A stretch of DNA of 64,000 nucleotides, taken from contig NC_052027.1 of assembly GCF_015832195.1 (NCBI RefSeq), positions 4,728,649 through 4,792,648 of the forward strand, read 5' to 3'. Under the pieces are notes generated by a model, which was given only the letters and a program-made list of their open reading frames with translations, searched no databases and was not told the DNA's origin. The DNA is from Motacilla alba alba. Taxonomy: Eukaryota; Chordata; Aves; Passeriformes; Motacillidae. The position numbers were made by a program, and so were the translations under genes. The number at the start of each line of letters is the position of its first letter. Positions within the stretch are counted from its first letter, which is position 1. Below are positions 28,301-36,745 of this stretch, one piece after another.

Positions 28301-31300
28301 TCAATGTTAAGCCTAATGTAATCAAGTTCAAATTCAATCACGCTGCAAAGTTCATTTACAAAATTAAATTTGATCATCTGCAGGCTAAGGCACTAGGGCA
28401 CTACAGAAGAGTCCTCTTTGGCTCTAGAGTAAGCACGCATTTCAAAAACATGCGTCTATCTGGTGAAATTAATATTTCCTCAACAATCATTGTGTATTAA
28501 AAGGGAAGCTTTAACTAAATCAAAACTTCAGCATTGAGCCGATAAGAGGAATAAACCAAAAAGGAAAGCTTTACAGAGGATCCTAACTGGAGAGAGATGA
28601 GGCACCAGCTGATATGAGTAAAATATTGAAGGTTTGCACAAAGGAAAAGGTTTTTGGATAGCAGGAATGAAGAGAATTTTATAAAGACATCACTGCTTTA
28701 ATAATGACAAACTCTACATCCCAATGTTATTGCTCATAAAACAAAAATAAGCCTCCTAAGAAACTATCATGCAAATTAAATGCATTTCCTAATATTTTCT
28801 TCCACTAAAAATACTTCAGTAACTGCATCATTCAGATGCTTTTTAACCAGTCTGAAAACATAGCCAACAGAAAAGGGCACAAATAGCAGTAATTTATCTG
28901 CAGGTTTTATTAAGAGCATGGCAGTAAATTACAACACCTGACAATAATTTGCTGGTGCTTGCCATGTCACACAGACCATCCAAATGGACATACATTGAAG
29001 ACAACAAAAAAATATGGAGAAAATCAACTTAACACAGAAAATTTTGCTGCATTTGCCACACCTGGGTTGGTTCAGAGTGCCCTGCACAATGGCAGGCTGC
29101 ACAGCCTTTACCTCCAGATACCAGTTTGACATCCAAAACATTGCCAAATGATTTAAAGTGTCCACATTCGAGATGTAACTCAATCCTCCAGTGCCCTGCT
29201 GACTGCGTGCAGACACGTCAGGACCTCTGTTTACTTTTAGTAATAAAACTCCATCGATTTCACTGTACACTGCTTGTACCAGGAAACAAACCTTATTTGC
29301 TTGTTCATTACATAAACACATACATATTTAAGTGTATGTACATGTAGATTAAGACTATTATACTTTGTGAATATGGCAGGAGAGGAATAAAATATGAATA
29401 TGAGGGGGAAAAAATAGATCTCATTGTCTTACTGGGTAGCCTGGAAGCCCATTTTCCTCCCACAGAGAAAAGTGACTCTGGAGAAACCAAAGCAACTGAA
29501 ACATCTCAGTTTTCAAAGACATTTGACCATGGCAAATTCCAGAGATCCCATGAATGTAGGTATTACTTTGCCCAAGGATCCAACTTCTCATGAGTCGGGA
29601 GGGTTTGGGAAGTGTGGGTTTGACTGATCTATCTCAAGCCCCATGTATCCTCTCCACCCCCTGTGATTAAAGCTTTTGCTGGGCTTACATTTTAACTTGG
29701 CCTCTAGCATTCAATTGTGGCTTGGCCTAAGTTAGTACAGTATTTACTGCAAAAAGCTTTTATTATTGGACCCCTTGCGGCTTTGGATTGCAGACTTGAA
29801 TTATGAAACAGGGATGGAGTAACTGTGAGGGCATACTGGAGAGGAGAAATCTTTAACTGGATGTCACATATTGGAAAACAAGCAACCTGAGAGGAAGCAA
29901 ATAGGGGAGTTTTACTGAGAGAAAGACGGCAGCGTCAGCAGGGCTGAGTTAAACTGGTCAACAAAACTGTTCCTTCTTGGTTCAGAGCACTGACATTCTT
30001 ACCTATTTCTGAGCAGGATGAAATTTTCTCTGTACTCACAATTTCAGCTGCTATGAGTAAGCCAAGGATGCTTCTCAACTCTTATGGTTACAAAGATCAG
30101 AGAAAGCCCTGAATGTTGCTAGGAAATCAGCAGTTCTCACCAGGGAAAAGAGCAGATTGCTGTTTAGACTCAGCTCCTCACATCAGCTCTGGTTTGCCTG
30201 CTCCCCAGGCACCCTTCCAGAGCCAGGCTGTGGAGAGGGTAAGAAAGCAATTCCCATGGCCACAGTCCCACAACTACACCACGCTGACCTGCTGCTACTC
30301 CACTCACTGCTATGCAATTACTCCTGATTTACATCCACAAGAGAAAGCAGCAGGGTGATGCTGATACCCTCGATAACCATCAGTCAGACTGGTTCCAGGC
30401 CTGAGCAAGGCTGAAGGACTACAGAAGTCCTCTGAGATATGATCATGAAACAAACAGGTTTGGGAGCAACTTCTGCCTCCTGTTATCGTCAAGTTTTATC
30501 AGCCTGGCTCCAGGGACAGGTTTATATGGACCTGCCAGGGCCCCTGACTCCTTTGCATCTTCATCTCCCACAATACCAGGAAGACAGCTGAGACTCTCCC
30601 TCGAGGTACGAGCTGTACGTGAGCTCGGCAAGCTCCACACTGAGGTTAACATGTCAGCTCACTATCTGCCAGAAAAACCATGGATTGTTGTTCCACCCTC
30701 GGGGCTGCCTCTTCTCACACACATGGCTACATGTGGAGGGACACAAGGCAGACCGGGACAAGCTGGTCACTGCTCCAAAAAGCTGTCCTGGAAACATCAG
30801 GGCAGATGTTGCCCTGAGGCACCATCAGGATGTCAGGATGACAGACCCCTTTAAACCCAAAGGGTGGGCAGTGCCGTCTCTGCAGGAATATCAGGTATGG
30901 ATGAACTGCGGAAATTCACTCCGGGGAAGTTTGAAGTGACAACATTTAGAAGACAGTAAAATACTCCAATGCTTCATTGGAGAGTTTATTCACTCCTCCC
31001 TGAGAGAGGTGAACAATGCAAGGCTGCATTTGGGTCCCAAAGCATCAAGTCACAGGAATCAAAAGCAGTCGCAGCATCTGTGCAATGTCAAATGCAGACC
31101 TGCCACCTAAGCTCCAGTGCAGACCTGCTATCCATGCTCACACCAGGAAAGCACAGACAAACTGCTGACTACAGAGAGGACAGCCACAAAGGGACAACTC
31201 CTGCACACCAGTTAGGACACACAGCTGGTACAAACAGAGCTACTGGGCCACAGCATAGCAGTCACGGCTGCTGCACTCCACTGGCAACACAAGCACTAAG

Positions 31301-32238
31301 CCCCAAGCCCTGTGTGTCTCTCAGCTGTCTCCATCACAGCTGGAACCCAACAGGGCTGGTGAGCCCCATCTGCTCTGCACATTAGCCTGGCTCTCAGATA
31401 ATTACCTGGCTAATGGCAATTTCCCTGCATAACCTTAGGGAGCAAAGGAGTTCCGGCAACTTCAGTTTGGTTGGATGGCCCATCAGGCTGCACATCACCA
31501 CCATTACCTGCACCATTTCTGAGCCAGAGCAGGGGTACAGTGTGAGGCAAGGCTGCTGTGAAGACAGGCCACAGGAGGTGGCCCCACATCTGTCAGCCCT
31601 TCTCACAGCAACAGAATTTTTAACACCTTTTTCTACAAACCTTCAGAACTTCTGAAACATTCAGAAAATGATCAAAAAGTCATTTATTTACTTTGAAGTT
31701 TGTCTGACAGGCTGTATAATCCAAACTCATTCTAGCACCTTTTATTTTTTTAACATTTACATTCTTATTTATTTTTCCACTACACACAGACGTACGAAGA
31801 GCACTGTTCAAAACAAAAATGTGAATATAGAGACAGGCTAACAACAGACCTGATTACAAACACGATACACTTACAGCAATGACCTTATAATCAGCAGAGA
31901 GCAGCTAAGGAGGGTATTGAGGTGAAATGGAGGGTTCCTTGAATGAAAAAACAGAGGGAGAAACGTGCCATAGCTGGCAAGGAGGATGCTCAGGGCGCGG
32001 GAGAGCACTGACTTTCTTTTTCCAGCAGTAGGACGGACAACGAGTCGCTAACACCCCTCAAGGGAGGGAAACATACATAGACCGCCTTATTTCCCTTTAC
32101 AGAGCGTATCTACGCGATGCAGCCGCTCCAGATAAGCAAACAGAGTCTATTTCAGGGAAGAACCACTCTAGGAAGAAAGTGACCTACCTAGCAAAAGTTT
32201 TCAGTCCCCAAGCAAGTAACACACCCGCTTTGAGGCTC

Positions 32239-32255
32239 AAAAAAAAAAAAAAAAA
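32239..32255 (+). repeat. A17 homopolymer near exon 1A
   Basis: A run of 17 adenines followed by an A/CA-rich stretch up to about 32290, about 350 bp inside the intron from the exon 1A donor. On the MITF strand it is a poly-T. No flanking SINE body is recognisable. Confidence 0.9.
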
Positions 32256-32607
32256 TAAACTATACACACACAAAAAAAGCCCAAACAAACAACCAGAAGC
32301 CAAACAACCTTAGATGCTACAAGATCTCGCAGCTACAGCAGCTCCGCGCTCGGACCGGCTCTGGGCCGCGGCGCTCAGCGGGGCAGGCGCGGCCCCGGCT
32401 CCGGCCTCGCCCCCGCTGCCGGCGGGGCTGCCCCGGGTGACAGCCGGGCCCGCACGGCCAACAATGCCCTTTACATAACGCGGGCCCGGCCCGCCCTCCG
32501 CCAACAACGCCGCTATTATGGCAGGGAGCGCTCGGCGGCCGCCCCGCTGCGCAGCGCCGGCCGTAGGGATGCTCCGCGCCCGCCGGGGACCCGCGCCCCA
32601 CGCCCCC

Positions 32608-32613
32608 ACCTGC
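32608..32613 (-). promoter_or_regulatory. MITF: 5' splice donor of MITF exon 1A
   Basis: On the minus strand the sequence around the exon end reads AGCAG|GTGGGGG, with the intron starting at 32609. The reading frame matches MITF up to the serine codon at 32614-32612 and then loses similarity, exactly where the GT occurs. The two trailing exon bases AG would complete a Ser or Arg codon with the next exon, as expected for the serine run that follows exon 1A in known MITF-A. Confidence 0.88.
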
Positions 32614-32713
32614 TCTTGAGGGGCTGGCTCTTCAGCTCGTAGTACGTCTTGGGCTCCTCGTGGAACTCCTCGCCCACCTCGAAGTCCGGCACGATCCCCG
32701 ACTCCGCCTGCAT
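32610..32713 (-). CDS. MITF: MITF isoform A first coding exon (exon 1A)
   Basis: This exon encodes the N-terminus of the long (A) isoform of MITF, a bHLH-leucine-zipper transcription factor of the MiT/TFE family that acts on M-box/E-box genes for pigment cells, retinal pigment epithelium and lysosomes. The ATG is at 32713-32711. It reads 34 codons beginning MQAESGIVPDFEVGEE and ending YYELKSQPLKS, plus two bases (AG) of a split codon. A GTGGGG donor follows at 32609-32604, giving phase 2. The peptide matches the known mammalian MITF-A start almost residue for residue, and the paralogue TFE3 shares its ESGIV and YELKSQPL blocks. Family knowledge: the ESGIV serine (S5 here, S47 in TFE3) belongs to a beta-TrCP-type degron of the long isoforms; it is intact here. 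Residue 3 is Ala where I recall Ser in human. The start has A at -3, and no other minus-strand ATG occurs for about 270 bases upstream. The bHLH-Zip exons lie outside the window, at lower coordinates. Confidence 0.96.
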
Positions 32714-32846
32714 CGTCGCCGCGGCCGCTGCGAGAGGGACAGACGGGAGGTTACGGCTGCGGCGCCCAGCGAGCCCCGCCGCGCCGCCCGCCCCGCTCCG
32801 CTCCGCGCCGAGGGCTCGGCTCACACACAGCGCCGCCCGCCCCGCC

Positions 32847-32859
32847 TGGGACTTGTAGT
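32847..32859 (-). promoter_or_regulatory. ACTAYRNNNCCCR promoter element (ZNF143/THAP11 type), copy 1
   Basis: On the minus strand this reads ACTACAAGTCCCA, a full match to ACTAYRNNNCCCR, an element enriched in vertebrate CpG-island promoters and associated with ZNF143/THAP11/HCFC1. It lies about 134 bp upstream of the MITF-A ATG. It faces a second copy in the opposite orientation 40 bp away. Binding in birds is inferred from motif identity only. Confidence 0.65.
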
Positions 32860-32898
32860 CCGCCCCGGGGCCGGCCCGGCCGCCTCCGCCCGCCGCGC

Positions 32899-32911
32899 AC
32901 TACAAGTCCCG
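32899..32911 (+). promoter_or_regulatory. ACTAYRNNNCCCR promoter element (ZNF143/THAP11 type), copy 2
   Basis: On the plus strand this reads ACTACAAGTCCCG, again a full match to ACTAYRNNNCCCR. Its 12-base core is identical to copy 1 but inverted, giving a back-to-back pair with about 40 bp of GC-rich spacer. Its orientation is opposite to MITF, so it could support divergent transcription. Confidence 0.65.
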
Positions 32912-32928
32912 CCGCGCCGCGCCGCGCC

Positions 32929-32950
32929 GGGAGGGCAGGGCCGGGCCGGG
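32929..32950 (+). other. G-quadruplex motif on the plus (MITF template) strand
   Basis: Five G3 runs are separated by loops of 1, 2, 2 and 2 bases, which meets the canonical G4 rule with very short loops. It lies about 220 bp upstream of the MITF-A ATG in the CpG island and is followed by more GGC repeats. Formation in cells is inferred. Confidence 0.6.
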
Positions 32951-33000
32951 CCGGCGCTGTCAGCCGGAGCGCGGGGCCGCCCCGTCCATCCCGCCCCATT

Positions 33001-33046
33001 CCCAGCCCATTCCCAGCTCGTTCCCATTCCCGGCCCGGCCCGGCCC
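33001..33046 (-). other. G-quadruplex motif and CCCGG/TTCCCA short repeats (G-rich on minus strand)
   Basis: The plus strand carries eight C3 runs here, including a pentanucleotide (CCCGG) array at 33029-33050 and TTCCCA-type repeats before it. The minus strand therefore has a G4-capable tract (GGG runs with loops mostly of 2 to 3 bases at 33023-33046). It is a simple-repeat segment of the promoter island. Confidence 0.6.
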
Positions 33047-33097
33047 GGCCGTGCGCGCCACCTGCCGCCCCCTCCCTGCGCCGCCCCGCCTGCGCTG

Positions 33098-33105
33098 TGA
33101 CGTCA
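33098..33105. promoter_or_regulatory. Full cAMP response element (CRE), proximal copy
   Basis: A perfect palindromic TGACGTCA in the context GTGACGTCACGC, about 390 bp upstream of the MITF-A ATG and inside the CpG island. Full CREs in CpG islands are typical CREB/ATF sites. CREB control is well established for the melanocyte (M) promoter of MITF; its relevance to the A promoter is inferred. Confidence 0.7.
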
Positions 33106-33121
33106 CGCGGCTCTGACGACA

Positions 33122-33127
33122 CATGTG
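33122..33127. promoter_or_regulatory. CATGTG E-box (M-box type core) between the two CREs
   Basis: The sequence ACATGTG contains CATGTG, the E-box half of the M-box that MITF and its relatives bind. It sits in the middle of the two CREs. The flanking T or A that strengthens M-boxes is only partly present. Six-base motifs are common, so this is a weak call. Confidence 0.35.
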
Positions 33128-33134
33128 CCGCGCG

Positions 33135-33142
33135 TGACGTCA
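33135..33142. promoter_or_regulatory. Full cAMP response element (CRE), distal copy
   Basis: A second perfect TGACGTCA in the same extended context (GTGACGTCACGC), 37 bp centre to centre from the first. A TGACGACA near-match (33114-33121) lies between them. The doubled, extended identity makes chance less likely. Confidence 0.7.
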
Positions 33143-33211
33143 CGCTGCCCTCAGCGGCGGCGGCCGGGGCTTCGCCCTCCGCAAAGCGCTGCGGGTGTCC
33201 CCAAAACCACC

Positions 33212-33512
33212 GAATCGTGGCATGGTTCGGGCCGCAGGGCACATCTCGTTCACCCCCTGCCATGGCAGGGACACCTTCCACTGTCCCAGGCTGCTCCAGG
33301 CCCCGTCCAGGCCGGCCTTGGGCACTGCCAGGGATGGAACAGCCACAGCTGCTCTGTGCCAGCGCTTCCCCACCCTCACAGGGAACAGTGCCCTCCTCAT
33401 GTGCAATATAAACCCACTCTCTCTCAGTTGGAATCCATTCTCCCTCGTCCTGTCACTACAGGCTCTTGTAAGAAGTCCCTCTCTGTCTCTTTGTGGGCTC
33501 CCTTCAGGTACT
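33212..33512 (-). mobile_element. CR1 LINE fragment (3' end), abutting the MITF CpG island
   Basis: Read on the plus strand this is the reverse complement of the CR1 3' end: GAATCGTGGCATGGTTCGGG, then CCCCTGCCATGGCAGGGACA, CCTTCCACTGTCCCAGGCTGC, GGGATGGAACAGCCACAGC, CCACCCTCACAGGGAACAGT, CATTCTCCCTCGTCCTGTCAC and CCCTTCAGGTACTGG. The 3' end of the element points at the MITF promoter, about 70 bp from the distal CRE. It retains several CpGs, which may reflect protection from methylation next to the island. Long frames here on both strands are CR1-derived and not genes. Confidence 0.92.
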
Positions 33513-36500
33513 GGAAGTGACCAGCACAAAGGGCTCCCCTTGGGAACATCAGCACAGGCAGCAAGTGTCCAGCCGCAAACAGCATTCCTGCACTGCTGCA
33601 GACCCGGGAACCAGCCCTTCCAGGAGTCCACTTAGGTTCAGTAAGAACCCAGGAGTTCAATCCCACTGATGGGTTTGAATGCCCACAGCAGAGAGCAAGT
33701 GGTGACAGAGTGTGGGACATTTATTGTTAATTACTTTGACAGGTACAAAAGCAGTGAGCATTTGCATGCCAGGACTTTGCACTTCTCAAATTAAGTTCCC
33801 AGCACAAGAATTGACAGTTCTAAGTGGCTTCCTTTGAACTTTATCTGCCTTTATTAAGAGTCCAAAGCTCACCAACATGGCAAAAGAAGGTTCAGTAAAA
33901 TGGAACCTTGGAAGCCAGGTGGGCTTCAGTTATTACCAGCAGAAATGTTTTAATGCCATCTCATCTTCCAGTTTGGCTCCTGGCATGTTTGGGACACTAA
34001 GAACAGATAATCTCAGAACATGGAGGTGGGAAGAGCCTCTGCCACCCACCATTGTACCCACACAGGTGCCAGTCCCAGGGAGAGCCAAGGAGGGAGGGCT
34101 GGGTGGGAGGGTGGCAAGGAGGTCTCAGCACAGGAGGATTTGGGTGGTGTCAGGATTCAGAGATGTCCTGTGCCTGCTCAGCCCCTGTGAGAGATGGTGT
34201 TGGTCCTTCCTGAGGTTCAAAAACCCTGGAGATGGAGGGTCCCATTCAGAACTTGTTAAATGATCCTGTTTGGCCTTTGTTGTTTTCTTCAGTTTGGGGG
34301 TTGGTGCTGCAGGAAGATGAATTTTAGGAATGGGGCTCTGTCCCTGCGCTCACGAGGGGCCTTCTACCAGAACTGACTGACTCAGGATATCTCTAATCTC
34401 CCTTTACAACACAGAGGGCAAGAAACCTTCCCCAGCTCTGTCCTGTCCCCTTACCTGCTGTGACATTAGGATAGCAGGGACCACCCTCAGTACAGAAATT
34501 CCACAGAGAATTTCATCCATGGCATTTTCCCAGAGCTTTGGCTTCACTTAAAGAAGTCATAGCACAAGTCAGAGGCCTGGGACATTTGAGGATGCTGTGG
34601 GTAACTGATGCCTAATAATTGTGGTGCCATCAAATCACAGCTAAAATCACACCACTCGTGTGGTGCCAGTGGAACACCAGTGACTCTAACACACCAGATA
34701 AACCAGAAAAAGTGTCTTTTCCACACATCCTTTTCCTCCACAACTGCCAAAGCTGCTCAGTGCTGCACCAGGGACTGCTCACACCTGGGCAGCCAGGACT
34801 CCTGCTCATTTCAGGCAATGTGAGGATTTGATAAAATAAACCCAAGAATTTTAGCTTGCTTCAGAAATTTAAGTCTCAGATTATTATGCAGCTGCCAAAC
34901 TCCAAGCAATGACTTAATAGCAAGTGTAATTACTTTAATGAATCAGATACAACAAATTGGATAATGCCCTGAAGAATGTTCTTTTGAGCCCACATTGGCA
35001 GATGGCTGGGATGGCTCCACAGAGGAGTAGGCTTGCTAACAGTGCTTTGGGGATGAAAAAAAAAACAATGCAACCAACAAACAATTAAAAACAACTTAGA
35101 ATAAACCCACTGCTAGGCTACATTTACAGCCTGAGCCTCTGTGGGTTAGGGGGTGTTGCTGAGGAGCTGTGTTTTCACAAGTGAGGAATCACTCCATGAT
35201 CTGATGAAGGCAGTAAACAGCAGGACTCATCTCTTTGCAATGATTTTGCTTCTATTTTTCCAGGTGTAAAAATGAGATATTCTCTTCTGCTGTTCAAAAT
35301 GTACAGCTTATGAGCCTTCAGCTCTGCTTTAATTATAGCACTAGTTCTAAAGAGCAAAGATCTCTTATGCAAATACATATCCCAGGCAATGCTGCTTCAC
35401 TTGAATTACCACAGCTTCAGCAGGAGCTGTGTGTGCAGCTCCCAGGGAGAAAGGAATCTGGTTTACTTCTCATCAGACCATGAATCTTTTGTTTCTGTCT
35501 TGCAACCTCTGTTCAATGTAAAGTTTTATCTGGTGTTCAGATCGAGGCATTTTCTCATTGCACCTGGGCTAGCTGGGACCTTGACACTGCTTTGCTGAGT
35601 CATACAAAGTGTTCTGTTCATAATAGATGTCATCCATGTTTATTATCAATTATCATTTTAGAGTTCATCTTTCAGGGTGAAAGAACAATACTTCCACTGT
35701 GCCTAAGCAGGATACTAATTCGTAAGCATGCCCCAAAACAAAAATGGTGCTTAAAAATGAATCTTATTATGCCAATATTGCAAGTAAATTGCTAAAAAGA
35801 AAATTAAATTAACCTCAAAATACATATCAGGTAAAATTTAAGATGAAGGGACTATTGTGTTGCTGCAGGGTTCAGATTTCTGTAGTTACTCTCTATAGCT
35901 GGAATTCTCTACAGCTCTGTTGATTGCTTTCCAGTTATGAATGTCAGACTGCTTTAGGGAGGTGAGCAAGAACAATTATCCAGTTTAGCAGTGAAAAACA
36001 AAACATGGAGGGGTCATTTGTCAAACATCAAATCAGTGGCAGAATATGAACTTCAATTTAGTGATCACATCATGGGCATAACACTACTAAGACTCTTACT
36101 GGGAAGTATTTCTGTAGAATTCTCACTCCAAAAAGGACAATGGCCTAGAAGCAAGTCCCAAACACTTTCTAGGAGGTAAAGTCAGGTTTCATAAGGGATG
36201 GCCTTGTATTCAGATTTAGGGCTCATAGGGAATGCTCAGCTTGTTTTTCTATTGCTTGAAAGCAAGTCCTTGCTAAGTCCTTTCCAGAGCTGGGAATTAA
36301 CCCAGCAATAAAGGCAGTCTCAGTGTTTGTGTGACACTTCTGTCTCATTTTTCACCCAAATTAACACAACCCCCTCAAAAGCCATGAGCATTTGTGTCTG
36401 GGCTCCCCAGTGCCATGTAGACACTGGGTCAGCATTTTTTGTTCAGTTATTTTTCTAATGATGGGTCTGATTTTGTTAAAGCCATTAAAAGTGTTCAGCT

Positions 36501-36732
36501 TATTGGGCAAATTTTCCTTTTTGGAGTGGATTCTCATCAAGACTGAGAAAGCAGCACAAAGGTTCAGGAGGCTGAAGGACTTTGGTTGTGCAGCTCCTGA
36601 GAAAGGTTTATCAGGAGACACAGCTCGTCCTCATTCTGAACCAATATTTCCTGTGATTTCAGCAATGCTTTTCAGATACCATGGGGTACAAAATTTAATG
36701 TGCAGCAAGCACATTGAGCAGAGCTGCTGTTT

Positions 36733-36745
36733 CCCCCCCCCCCCC
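36733..36745 (+). repeat. C13 homopolymer
   Basis: Thirteen consecutive cytosines, preceded by CTGTTT and followed by ATTACCC. Such runs are unstable and error-prone in sequencing. Confidence 0.95.

Larger units (their letters stand above)
1..32609 (-). other. MITF: Beginning of MITF intron downstream of exon 1A
   Basis: Everything at lower coordinates than the exon 1A donor is the transcribed intron of the A isoform and the region where other MITF alternative first exons would lie. The sequence is AT-rich and CpG-poor, with stop codons in all frames at chance spacing. I found no exon with recognisable MITF sequence, no RNA gene, and only repeats (listed separately). Stretches 1-3450, 3550-11250, 11300-15310, 15350-18930, 19100-22290 and 22400-32230 show nothing I can name beyond short homopolymers. 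Confidence 0.75.
32330..33210. promoter_or_regulatory. MITF: CpG island / MITF-A promoter and 5' UTR
   Basis: This is the only strongly CpG-rich block in the window. CpG is frequent from about 32335 to 33205, while the flanks are AT-rich and CpG-poor. It spans the whole exon 1A coding segment and about 500 bp upstream of the ATG, so it must contain the transcription start of the MITF-A mRNA. No TATA box is visible. Many GC boxes (CCGCCC and GGGCGG) occur between 32760 and 33090, typical of a broad CpG-island promoter. The exact start site cannot be fixed from sequence. The upstream border merges into a CR1 fragment. Confidence 0.88.

Noticed and set aside
32751..33281. 176-codon minus-strand open frame
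   Set aside because: GC-rich CpG-island sequence has few stop codons. The frame is not the MITF frame and encodes low-complexity Gly/Ala/Arg/Pro sequence.
33140..33635. Several long frames on both strands (about 130 to 163 codons)
   Set aside because: They are translations of the CR1 3' region, which is non-coding, and of CpG-island DNA.
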